From Bifidobacterium breve (lineage in GTDB: Bacteria > Actinomycetota > Actinomycetes > S36-B12): 35,558 nt of DNA. The notes under the pieces are model-generated. The model was given only the letters and a program-made list of their open reading frames with translations, did no database searches and was not told the origin of the DNA. Below, piece after piece: positions 16,752 to 24,143 of this stretch. The position numbers were made by a program, and so were the translations under genes. The number at the start of each line of letters is the position of its first letter. Within the stretch, counting starts at the first letter, position 1. The stretch covers positions 1-35,558 of the forward strand of contig CAMCYV010000003.1 of NCBI GenBank assembly GCA_945885645.1, read 5' to 3'.

Positions 16752-17312
16752 TTAGATTTCGCATTCAAAGGGAACGAAACCGGCAGCAACTAACATTGCA
16801 CCGATCCCGGCGAGAATGCCGGTGACCATAAGTACTTCAGCTATTTCCTCATCACTGTACATGTTTAGCAGTGCTTGCCGTAATGAATCAGTCATAGGAA
16901 ATATTGGTGTGAACGGAGAAATTGAGTCAGCGAGTTCTGCAAGAGTGCGGTCATGATCGTCGAGCACCGCCATTTCACTTAGTGAATTTACAGATTCGAA
17001 GAGGGCATCGATCATCGTCTGCGAAACCCCGCATGCCAACGCAGAAGCGACGTCGTGAGCACGACAAAAAGTGCAACCGCTCCGGGCAGCAAGGCGCAAT
17101 CGAATCACTTCAATATCTCGCCGCGATACTGTCGTGTGATTAAAGAAATCAGCGTAAAAACGACCCCAGTAAAAATCGCAGGCATTGCGGGAATGAGACA
17201 TATATCGATGAAATGCGGTATCCACCCCCGCTGCCTCAAGGTTGTGAACATGCTGAGCCAAGACCGGGGGGACATCTGCTATGGGAAGACTGCGTTCGAT
17301 AAATGTGCTCAC
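16752..17312 (-). CDS. Carboxymuconolactone decarboxylase/AhpD-like protein
   Basis: A 186-residue all-helical protein of the CMD/AhpD family. The signature is RDIEVIRLRLAARSGCTFCRAHDVASAL (about residues 68-95), with the CxxC pair and the His two residues on that form the AhpD-type redox centre. Members with this motif reduce peroxides or act as thiol oxidoreductases; those without are decarboxylases, so a redox role is favoured. The C-terminus is glycine- and alanine-rich (GILAGIGAMLVAAG) and could be mildly membrane-seeking. The GTG start overlaps the stop of the upstream crotonase-family gene (GTGA, 17309-17312), so the two form one short operon. Confidence 0.88.
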   Translation of the reverse strand: MSTFIERSLPIADVPPVLAQHVHNLEAAGVDTAFHRYMSHSRNACDFYWGRFYADFFNHTTVSRRDIEVIRLRLAARSGCTFCRAHDVASALACGVSQTMIDALFESVNSLSEMAVLDDHDRTLAELADSISPFTPIFPMTDSLRQALLNMYSDEEIAEVLMVTGILAGIGAMLVAAGFVPFECEI

Positions 17313-18136
17313 GAATCACTCCCGGAAGCTGATACGCGTGTGGCCCAACGTGGTGGCCGCCCTTCCCGCCATGATGCAAACCCCTCCTGGGCATCAGAAT
17401 CTTTCGGCGTTACGTAGGAGAGGAAGACCTGCCGTTCAATCCCAATTGCCTCAGATGCCGGCGCTGCAGCAGTTCGTAACATTTGGCGCTTAACTGTCCC
17501 TAAGCAGTTACGTGATTTATCGGTCAACCAACTTAAACATTCTTCAACCGCCTGATCGAGTGAATCATCAGGGACGGATTTCAGTGCGATTCCAAGTTGA
17601 ACAAGTTCCGATGATTGCATCCACCTTCCCGAAAAGAAGATTTCTTTGGCACGCATGGATCCAACGATTCTGGGTAACCGAAAAGATGATCCGCCACCAG
17701 GAACCACTCCAAATACTGTATGTGCATCACCCACCTTGGCGCTCTCGGCAACAATGACAACATCGCAGGAAAGAATTAACTCAAAACCACCTGCGCGAGC
17801 TAATCCGTTTACAGCAGCAATGACAGGTGCATTGAGCTCTTCAATGCGCAACAAAATTCCACCCAGTCGCACAAGAACCGATTCAAAATACTCGCTGTTG
17901 TCAAATGCCTTGTCCAGTAGATGCTGATCAAGCCCAACGCTAAACGCCCGACCCGATCCGCGGATGACGAGAGCTCTAATTGACTGATCCTGCTCAACCA
18001 TTCCGACGATGGAATCGAGGTCTGCAAGCCAATCTTCAGTTATGCTGTTCAGTCGTTGCACTTGATTCATGGTCGCGTAGATGACATTGTCTCTTCTCAC
18101 TACGCCAAAGTCCCTAAAAATGAGATCAGTGGTCAT
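17309..18136 (-). CDS. Enoyl-CoA hydratase/isomerase family protein with altered active site
   Basis: A 275-residue crotonase-fold protein. Visible are GSGRAFSVGLDQHLL (first oxyanion-hole strand, ~residue 60), NGLARAGGFELILSCDVVIVAESA (second, ~110) and VVPGGGSSFRLPRIVGSMRAKEIFFSGRWM. The position that carries the first catalytic Glu in hydratases falls in VGDAHTVFG, where the residue is His, and no Glu is seen in the GGGSSF region. Simple water addition is therefore unlikely; isomerase, hydrolase or lyase activities of the superfamily are alternatives. The ATG at 18136 has AGG eight bases upstream. It diverges from the hot-dog gene at 18196 across 59 bp. Confidence 0.88.
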   Translation of the reverse strand: MTTDLIFRDFGVVRRDNVIYATMNQVQRLNSITEDWLADLDSIVGMVEQDQSIRALVIRGSGRAFSVGLDQHLLDKAFDNSEYFESVLVRLGGILLRIEELNAPVIAAVNGLARAGGFELILSCDVVIVAESAKVGDAHTVFGVVPGGGSSFRLPRIVGSMRAKEIFFSGRWMQSSELVQLGIALKSVPDDSLDQAVEECLSWLTDKSRNCLGTVKRQMLRTAAAPASEAIGIERQVFLSYVTPKDSDAQEGFASWREGRPPRWATRVSASGSDS

Positions 18137-18195
18137 GCCGGCACCTGAACTTTCTGCTCTTTGGAAATTGGGGCTGTGGCAATAGACTCAGTTAC

Positions 18196-18588
18196 ATGCC
18201 AGTGGTGTTGAACTCGCCCGAACGACTGCTCACGGTTTCTGATCGAGACCAACTGATCAAGGACGCTGGATACATTCATGAACTTTTCAAGCCCTCTGAT
18301 GTCAACCCCGAACCACCGTTTCCCGGCGAGGCGCTGTTGCTGTTCGCTGGCGGACTGGTGGAACAAACGGCTGGGCTTCCCGAAGGCATCCTTGCTTTGG
18401 TTGAGATTTCCACGGTGACATTCGGCTCTATGGCCGTTCCCCCGCTGACCGTGCACGTTGAACTGACAATCGAAGATCCAATTCCCACCCCCAGCGGCAC
18501 GAAAGTCATTTGGCCGATGACCTGGGTGATGCTCTCCGAGAACGGCGACCATTTCACTGCGAGTATAAAAATGCTCGGAACTCGTTAA
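18196..18588 (+). CDS. Small hot-dog (MaoC-like) protein
   Basis: A 130-residue protein with the layout of a single hot-dog domain: a central hydrophobic helix (GEALLLFAGGLVEQTAGLPEG), then ILALVEISTVTFGSMAVPPLTVHVELTIEDP and a final TWVMLSENGDHFTASIKML strand. This resembles MaoC-like dehydratases that lack the catalytic Asp/His pair, since no GDxNPxH-type string is present. No clear Shine-Dalgarno precedes the ATG. A longer minus-strand frame covers the same bases, but its translation is rich in His, Gln, Arg and Ser with no recognisable fold, so I prefer the plus strand. It ends four bases before the stop of the convergent hydrolase. It may bind acyl-CoA as a partner subunit; function is unknown. 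Confidence 0.68.
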   Translation: MPVVLNSPERLLTVSDRDQLIKDAGYIHELFKPSDVNPEPPFPGEALLLFAGGLVEQTAGLPEGILALVEISTVTFGSMAVPPLTVHVELTIEDPIPTPSGTKVIWPMTWVMLSENGDHFTASIKMLGTR

Positions 18589-18592
18589 ATCA

Positions 18593-19414
18593 CTATTCAA
18601 TAGCACGGGTAAATTCCTCAAGCGCATCCGCAGTTATCTCGGGAACGCGCATATGAATCTGCCCACGCAATCCTGGGATTATTTGAGTCCGACAATCACT
18701 GACCATTGCTTGGACCAGCGGGTCATTGTCAGCGAGAAGATCAAATTCAGCATCCAAAAGAAGCGTCGGCTGCTTCAACTCACGCAAAGCTGGTTCAGGG
18801 TCATATCGAAAGGCCGCTTGATAACCCCAGTGGTAACGATCCGAAATTGATAGAACGTCGCCGATGGCGATGTTTAACATCCAGGCGGGAGTGTCGGCAC
18901 CCCAAATTCGGTGATAGCGCTCCAGTGCCCATTGGAATTGTGCACCGCCGGAGGTGAGTTCGATAGGAGGCGTCCAATTGGCAAGATAGTCGGCGCGTTG
19001 TTCAGGAGTCATCAATGCGACACCACTGAGCACTACGCCCTTGACTCGATCAGATTGCTGGGCGATCTCAATCGCAATTGAGGCCCCTGTATGAACTCCA
19101 GCAACGACCATGTTCCCCACGCCGGCGTTTGTGAGCGCTCCAAGAATTGCTGCGGCGTATTCGGGGATTTCATGTCCCGGTTCACCCGGAGGATCCGATA
19201 AACCGTAACCCGGGGTATCGGTCGCGATTACTTCGCGATGCATACCCGAAAACGGCAACATCTCATCCCATACGCGTGAAGATAATGGCGACTCGTGCAG
19301 TAATACGAGCGTCGTGTCACCGGCTTTTTTGCCTGTGGGCGCGGCTCTTCTCATATGCACTTGCCCCCAAGGACCATCGTGGTACTCGCGCCAGATTTTC
19401 GCCACGCCACTCAC
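18593..19414 (-). CDS. Alpha/beta-hydrolase fold protein with GVHTG nucleophile elbow
   Basis: A 273-residue alpha/beta hydrolase. The oxyanion region TTLVLLHESPLSSRVWDEML, the ATDTPGYGLSDPPGEPGH loop, the acid in LLLDAEFDLLADNDPL and the late His in RGQIHMRVPE are all in place. The nucleophile elbow, normally GxSxG, reads VVAGVHTGASIAIEIA, so the nucleophile position is His. The Ser three residues further on is at the wrong place to substitute directly. Either the enzyme uses unusual chemistry or it is a non-hydrolytic member. The GTG start overlaps the bicupin stop (GTGA, 19411-19414). It is the last gene of the ABC-importer operon, so it probably handles the imported compound. Confidence 0.85.
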   Translation of the reverse strand: MSGVAKIWREYHDGPWGQVHMRRAAPTGKKAGDTTLVLLHESPLSSRVWDEMLPFSGMHREVIATDTPGYGLSDPPGEPGHEIPEYAAAILGALTNAGVGNMVVAGVHTGASIAIEIAQQSDRVKGVVLSGVALMTPEQRADYLANWTPPIELTSGGAQFQWALERYHRIWGADTPAWMLNIAIGDVLSISDRYHWGYQAAFRYDPEPALRELKQPTLLLDAEFDLLADNDPLVQAMVSDCRTQIIPGLRGQIHMRVPEITADALEEFTRAIE

Positions 19415-20235
19415 AGGGTTGGCCCTGTCTTGAGCATGAATCTCGTACCGGTCTCTATGCGGATCGTGTTCAGTTCTTGACCTGCAGGTACATGAATTAA
19501 TCCAATAGCAGGAACTTTTTCCTCACCACTCACCCGCATTGATCCCTCGAGAACGATGATGAAACGCTCACGTTCTGAAACACTTGAAGGCAATTCAGTA
19601 TTTGACCGGGCACGAACGATTCGACTTGCCGCACCCGTGTTGACATTGAAGCTCAAAGTTCGTGCTTGCAATGCATCATTATTGGACCACGTGTCTTCTG
19701 GGAGTGACGCCCAAGGAAGCAACCCACTCGCTTGATGTCGCACCCAACCGCGTGGACCCAGTGCATCTTCTTCGATGGTGGTGATGGGATTACTTCCCGC
19801 AATTTCGTGCGGATGCACAACACGGCTTACCGGTCCACTTCCGTCAGTGGGCGAAATACCTTCCATCATGAGTATGGCTTCAAAACCATTTTCAGACCAC
19901 GCACAGTGCACAAAACCGGGTGGTCGCCAAAAGTAATCACCTAGTTCCATGAGACCTTCACCATCAAGTGTTACGGCGCCTCCTATAACGAGGCACTCTT
20001 CAACACTGTCGTGATAGGCGCACGTGAGATCCACATACCCTGGATCTGCACGAACATGATCAATACGCCGAGTTGTTACGGGATCCTGATAGAGCTGACG
20101 TATGTTGTACTTGCTCATTAACCCTTCAACGCCCTCAGGGGGGCCAAGATTTTCGCGGAAAGCCGGAGTCATGGTTTCTAGAACCTGAAGTCCATTAACC
20201 CAAGGCGCATCGGTTGTTATCGTTAAATTCGACAC
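19411..20235 (-). CDS. Bicupin protein
   Basis: A 274-residue protein with two cupin-like halves. The first (about residues 60-120) has VDLTCAYHDSVEECLVIGGAV followed by GDYFWRPPGFVHCAW, giving possible metal ligands in H/E and H. The second (about 220-270) has RFIIVLEGSMRVSGEEK and IHVPAGQELNTI, with fewer ligands. I start at GTG 20235 because GGGAG sits five bases before it; a TTG at 20247 directly abuts the upstream stop. Cupins of this type can be dioxygenases, isomerases or binding proteins. Placement between the importer ATPase and the hydrolase suggests early processing of the imported substrate. I cannot name a reaction. Confidence 0.8.
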   Translation of the reverse strand: MSNLTITTDAPWVNGLQVLETMTPAFRENLGPPEGVEGLMSKYNIRQLYQDPVTTRRIDHVRADPGYVDLTCAYHDSVEECLVIGGAVTLDGEGLMELGDYFWRPPGFVHCAWSENGFEAILMMEGISPTDGSGPVSRVVHPHEIAGSNPITTIEEDALGPRGWVRHQASGLLPWASLPEDTWSNNDALQARTLSFNVNTGAASRIVRARSNTELPSSVSERERFIIVLEGSMRVSGEEKVPAIGLIHVPAGQELNTIRIETGTRFMLKTGPTL

Positions 20236-20247
20236 CGTAACTCCCAA

Positions 20248-21252
20248 CTAGTTAGATCCGCCACCACTAATGGAATTAGATAGCAATGCGTCGGATGTTT
20301 CTTCCGCTCGTATACAGGCGACTTCGTGATTCGGTGAAAATTCAATGAGCTGAATAATCTGCGATCGACAAGCATCAATGGCCATCGGGCATCGAGGCGC
20401 CAAAACGCACCCAATCGCTCGTACTTCGGTTGGACTTCCGATGTCACCGATCAATCGAAGGCGCGGAAGTGACTCATTGGGGTCGGTCGACAACCTCGAG
20501 GACAGCAACGCACGGGTGTAGGGGTGGCGCGGATCCCTGATTACCTCAGAAACAGGTCCGGTCTCGAGTATTTCGCCAAGATACATCACAGCGATTCGTT
20601 GGCTCACGTACTCAACCGTGGAAATGTCATGTGAAATGAATAAGTAAGCGAGCCCAAGTTCGCGCTGTAGATCCGCGAGCAAACTGAGAATTTGGGCGCG
20701 CACTGAGAGGTCCAGCGACGAGGTTGGTTCATCAAGCACAATGAGCTTCGGGTTGGTGATAATCGCTCGAGCAATACCCACTCTCTGCTGCTGGCCACCC
20801 GAAAGTTGTCCTGGCAATCTCGTGGACGAATCCGGTGAGAGCCCCACTCGCTCGAGCGTCTCGCGCACCCGCTGTTTGCGGGCATCTGAGTTAAGGCCGC
20901 GGTCATGAATTATCAATGGCTCGCCAACTATGTCGCCGATTGACATGCGTGGATTGAGGGACTCAAATGGCTCCTGGAAAACGACCTGTAACTTTGATCG
21001 CATTTCACGCATTTCCTTAACACTCAGTTGAGTGAGATCAACACCATCGAATCGAACTGCACCTTCATCTGGTTCCAGAAGCCGAAGAACGAGACGACCT
21101 AGGGTCGATTTTCCCGACCCTGATTCCCCAATCAAAGCAACAGTCTCACCCGCATTGATTTTCAGAGAAACATTGCTGACTGCGCGAACAATTCCCTTTC
21201 CACCGCGAGCGTGGAATTGTTTGGAAACGCCCTCGAGCTCAAGAAGCGGCAT
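20248..21252 (-). CDS. Dipeptide/oligopeptide ABC transporter ATP-binding protein (DppF/OppF type)
   Basis: A 334-residue ATPase energising the importer. Walker A (GESGSGKST), the Q-loop (VVFQEPFESLNP), the signature LSGGQQQR, Walker B (LIVLDEPTSSLD) and the switch His (FISHD) are all present. The C-terminal extension with GCVLAPRCPMAIDAC and a later Cys is typical of Opp/Dpp ATPases. The ATG at 21252 has AGAGGG seven bases upstream and overlaps the 3' end of the preceding ATPase gene by 14 bases; an in-frame upstream extension to 21300 is less likely. It forms the ATPase pair with the product of 21239-22234. Substrate class comes from the binding protein, not from this subunit. Confidence 0.94.
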   Translation of the reverse strand: MPLLELEGVSKQFHARGGKGIVRAVSNVSLKINAGETVALIGESGSGKSTLGRLVLRLLEPDEGAVRFDGVDLTQLSVKEMREMRSKLQVVFQEPFESLNPRMSIGDIVGEPLIIHDRGLNSDARKQRVRETLERVGLSPDSSTRLPGQLSGGQQQRVGIARAIITNPKLIVLDEPTSSLDLSVRAQILSLLADLQRELGLAYLFISHDISTVEYVSQRIAVMYLGEILETGPVSEVIRDPRHPYTRALLSSRLSTDPNESLPRLRLIGDIGSPTEVRAIGCVLAPRCPMAIDACRSQIIQLIEFSPNHEVACIRAEETSDALLSNSISGGGSN

Positions 21253-22234
21253 GACCAACCCTCTCAGACAGATGACAGGCAACGAGGTGATCTGGTGCAA
21301 TCTCTCGGAGGTCTGGGCTCACAGAACAAGCCTCGAAAGCATGCTTGCATCGAGGCCTGAATGAGCAATCGGTTGGGACTACCCGAAGGTCAGGAACGGA
21401 ACCGAGCAATCGGGTTAATTCATGCCCAGGGCGAGGAATGGCACCCAAGAGTGCGGAGGTGTACGGGTGGGCAGGGTTGAGAAACACGGTTTCAACAGAA
21501 CCAGCTTCGACGACTTTCCCGGCGTACATAACAACAACCCTGTGACAATACTGCGCAATGACACCCAGGTCATGTGTTACCAACAAAATGCCTCGGGTCG
21601 AATCAACAACTCGATCTCGGATGAGATCAAGTATCTGGCGTTGAACTGTGACATCAAGACCAGTTGTCGGTTCATCGGCAATGATCAGTTCAGGCTCGAG
21701 CAACATCGCCATAGCGATAACCACTCGCTGGGCCATACCGCCACTGAGCTGATGTGAGTAACCGTCAAGAACACGATCTGGGCCCGCGATTCCAACACTG
21801 GTAAGCATTGCGCGTGCTCGTTCCCTAGCAACGTTCTTAGCTGACGGTTGCCCATGTGCCTTGAGAATGTTTCGGAACTGTTCTTCAATAGAGTAAATGG
21901 GGTTCAGGGAGCCGAATGGATTCTGGGCAACATAACCGACGGATGCGCCGCGAACCTTTCGCAGATTCTTGTTCTTAATGGATAGCAGATCACCATGGCC
22001 AGTTAGTTCCGCCGAGCCGCCGGTTACCTTTCCTGGAGCTTGCAGGAGCCCAAGGATGCCTTTTACCGCTGTTGATTTACCACAACCCGACTCGCCAACA
22101 ATACCGACAATCTCACCGGCATTCACTCGAAGATTGACACCATTTACAGCATGAACGGTTGACTTATGACCCACAAACTCAACCGATAAATCCTTAACGC
22201 TCAACAGTGTTTGCGTCATTACCGTCTGGTTCAT
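21239..22234 (-). CDS. Dipeptide/oligopeptide ABC transporter ATP-binding protein (DppD/OppD type)
   Basis: A 331-residue ATPase, the second of the importer's pair. Motifs in order: Walker A GESGCGKST (~residue 49), Q-loop YVAQNPFGSLNPI, signature LSGGMAQR, Walker B LIIADEPTTGLD, switch VTHDLG. The C-terminal region CSFRPRCKHAFEAC and a final VACHL match OppD-type proteins. The ATG at 22234 overlaps the TGA of the permease gene (ATGA, 22231-22234); a second Met five residues in (22219) is an alternative start. The gene order binding protein, permease, permease, ATPase, ATPase is the standard Dpp/Opp layout. Confidence 0.94.
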   Translation of the reverse strand: MNQTVMTQTLLSVKDLSVEFVGHKSTVHAVNGVNLRVNAGEIVGIVGESGCGKSTAVKGILGLLQAPGKVTGGSAELTGHGDLLSIKNKNLRKVRGASVGYVAQNPFGSLNPIYSIEEQFRNILKAHGQPSAKNVARERARAMLTSVGIAGPDRVLDGYSHQLSGGMAQRVVIAMAMLLEPELIIADEPTTGLDVTVQRQILDLIRDRVVDSTRGILLVTHDLGVIAQYCHRVVVMYAGKVVEAGSVETVFLNPAHPYTSALLGAIPRPGHELTRLLGSVPDLRVVPTDCSFRPRCKHAFEACSVSPDLREIAPDHLVACHLSERVGHAAS

Positions 22235-23076
22235 CGGATTGTCCTTGTGTTGAAGTCCGAGATTGCATCAGAGAGCTGATTCAGAATCCACACGCACAAT
22301 AAGACGAAGAGACCGGGGAAAAATGCAACCCACCACTCACCGCTAATCATGTTGGATGAACCTGCTCGAATCATCGATCCCCAACTTGGTGTGGGTGGGG
22401 CAACACCAATACCGAGGAACGAGAGTGTTGCAATCACGACGATTGCGTTGGCCATGGTGAGTGTGGTCTGAGCCGTAATCATGCCCATCACGTTCGGGAG
22501 AACATGTTTGCGCAATGCACGCGGCAAGGGCACACCCACAGCGGTCGTGGCTTCCATGAATCTCGCCTCACGTAGGGAGAGCACTTCACTTCTAATAAGT
22601 CGCATATAACGTGGGATATTGATCAGCGCGATTGCCACAACGACCATGTACAACTTGTTTCCTGAAAGACTCACCAGCACCAGGGCCAAGATCAGAAGTG
22701 GAAACGCTTGGAATGCATCCATTCCTCGAACCAGGTTGTCACTCCAGCGCTTCTTGACACTTGTCAGAAGGCCTAGAGGTACACCAATGATGAGGGACAG
22801 GAATGTTCCCGCGAGCGCAAGTGACAGATCTATCCAAGCGGCCGCAATCGTGCGTGAGAAAACGTCACCACCTGTGATATCTGTCCCAAACCAATGATCT
22901 GCACTCGGCGGCGAGATTCCTACCCCTGGGTTTGGTGCCTCAGGATCGTAAGGGAGTGGCGCAAAAAGACTCGCCAGGATGAGAACGATGATGAAAAAGG
23001 CACCTGCGACAGCGAACTTGTGCATCTGCACAAAATCCCGGAAGTTACTCTGCTTCTTCACGGTTTTAGTTGCCAT
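22231..23076 (-). CDS. Dipeptide/oligopeptide ABC transporter permease (DppC/OppC type)
   Basis: A 281-residue inner-membrane permease with about six hydrophobic segments. A cytoplasmic N-terminus (MATKTVKKQSNFRDFVQMHK) precedes the first helix, then the periplasmic-side loop ending DHWFGTDITGGDVFSR typical of DppC. The EAA loop that contacts the ATPases is EATTAVGVPLPRALRKHVLPN, and LSFLGIGVAPPTPSWGSMI follows as in the family. The ATG at 23076 has AAGGA seven bases upstream and overlaps the previous permease by 11 bases, so the two are translated together. It pairs with the DppB-type subunit to form the channel. Confidence 0.93.
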   Translation of the reverse strand: MATKTVKKQSNFRDFVQMHKFAVAGAFFIIVLILASLFAPLPYDPEAPNPGVGISPPSADHWFGTDITGGDVFSRTIAAAWIDLSLALAGTFLSLIIGVPLGLLTSVKKRWSDNLVRGMDAFQAFPLLILALVLVSLSGNKLYMVVVAIALINIPRYMRLIRSEVLSLREARFMEATTAVGVPLPRALRKHVLPNVMGMITAQTTLTMANAIVVIATLSFLGIGVAPPTPSWGSMIRAGSSNMISGEWWVAFFPGLFVLLCVWILNQLSDAISDFNTRTIR

Positions 23077-24139
23077 AACTGATCCTTGGGTCGAGCCAAG
23101 CAACAACTATGTCTAAGAGTGTGTAGATCAAGAGGGTGATGATTCCGGCCACGAGTACGAAGCCCTGGATCACGGGAATATCAAGTCGCAGAATTCCATC
23201 GAGGGCCCACTGCCCCATACCGTTCCAACTGAAAATCGTTTCAACAACTGCTGCGCCGCCAAACAATGACGCAAAAATGATTCCCGCATATGTCAAGATA
23301 CTTGACCGAATTTGCACCAGTCCATAACGTAATGTTCGCCATTCGGACAGACCACTGGCACGGGCGAATTGCACTTGTTGGGACTGCATAGATTCAGCGA
23401 GCGCAGATCGGGTGATTTTCGCGAAATATCCCGCATAAACAAGTCCCAAAGTTAAGACCGGTAGGACTAAATGAGCTAGGGCATTATTAAAGGCCTCTAG
23501 ATCGCCGGCGATGAGTGAATCAATGGGAACGAAACCTGTTACTTGTTCGGGGGGAGTAATCAAAATATCAAGTTGACCTGACGGTGCGGGCGCCCAGTCA
23601 AGATAGAAAAAGAAGATCAAAATGAGAAGCAATGCGAAGAAGAAATCCGGGATCGCCTGAAGTGCACTCGCAATTCCGCGTGAGCCTGACTCAGGCCAGC
23701 GGCCCCGGAAGTAGCCGCCGATCGTGCCTAGGATGACACCGATAACAATTGCCACCCCGACACTGAGCAGAACCAATTCCAATGTGGACGGTAGCCGGTC
23801 AGCGATTTCGGTGATTACGGGTTGCCGTGAAAAGTATGAGGTGCCCAGGTCGCCGGTAAAGATACCTGTTATGTAGTCAAAATAGCGAGTGGGGATCGGC
23901 TGATCAAGTCCGAGGTCAGCACGGATTGCATCTATTTGCTCTGCAGTTGCGAGACTGCCAGCGATGACCCGAGCAGGGTCACCGGGTGCCAACGCGATGA
24001 GCAGAAATGAAATTGAAAGTACGGAGAATATCGCGACAGCAAAAAAACCAAGTCGCTTGAGAACAAGGACGGCGAGACGGACACGACGACTCCGCCCACC
24101 CTTTCGGGTGGGCGGAGTTGACGTAGTTGTTATTGACAA
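23066..24139 (-). CDS. Dipeptide/oligopeptide ABC transporter permease (DppB/OppB type)
   Basis: A 357-residue permease with about six hydrophobic segments. After the first helix comes the hallmark LIALAPGDPARVI, then DLGLDQPIPTRYFDYITGIFTGDLGTSYFSRQPV. The EAA loop is ARASGLSEWRTLRYGLVQI, followed by FGGAAVVETIFSWNGMGQW. No ATG or GTG lies between the binding-protein stop (24144) and the first helix. I choose TTG at 24139 because GAGG sits eight bases before it; a longer frame would extend into the binding-protein gene. The first ~27 codons are polar and basic and coincide with a 12-bp perfect hairpin (24089-24118). A weak TTG start plus hairpin would make less permease than binding protein, as importers need. 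Confidence 0.9.
   Translation of the reverse strand: MSITTTSTPPTRKGGRSRRVRLAVLVLKRLGFFAVAIFSVLSISFLLIALAPGDPARVIAGSLATAEQIDAIRADLGLDQPIPTRYFDYITGIFTGDLGTSYFSRQPVITEIADRLPSTLELVLLSVGVAIVIGVILGTIGGYFRGRWPESGSRGIASALQAIPDFFFALLLILIFFFYLDWAPAPSGQLDILITPPEQVTGFVPIDSLIAGDLEAFNNALAHLVLPVLTLGLVYAGYFAKITRSALAESMQSQQVQFARASGLSEWRTLRYGLVQIRSSILTYAGIIFASLFGGAAVVETIFSWNGMGQWALDGILRLDIPVIQGFVLVAGIITLLIYTLLDIVVAWLDPRISYGN
24089..24118 (-). other. Strong hairpin in the dppA-dppB junction
   Basis: Positions 24089-24100 (ACTCCGCCCACC) pair perfectly with 24107-24118 across a 6-base loop: a 12-bp GC-rich stem. It begins 26 bases after the binding-protein stop codon and lies inside the first codons of the permease gene. 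No U-run follows on the minus strand, so it is not an ordinary intrinsic terminator. A processing or 3'-stability element, or a partial attenuator, is more likely. Confidence 0.7.
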
Positions 24140-24143
24140 CTGA

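Noticed and set aside
15781..16764. Long minus-strand open frame (327 codons) opposite the TesB gene
   Set aside because: It is antisense to a clear TesB thioesterase with catalytic motifs, and its translation has no recognisable domain.
18133..18627. Minus-strand open frame of 164 codons over the small hot-dog gene
   Set aside because: Composition is odd (rich in His, Gln, Ser, Arg), no fold is recognisable, and the plus-strand frame has hot-dog-like periodicity.
21255..21270. CTCTCAGACAGATGAC just upstream of the DppF-type start codon, resembling the operator core
   Set aside because: It lies inside the preceding gene's coding sequence, lacks the flanking A/T arms and has no promoter boxes around it.
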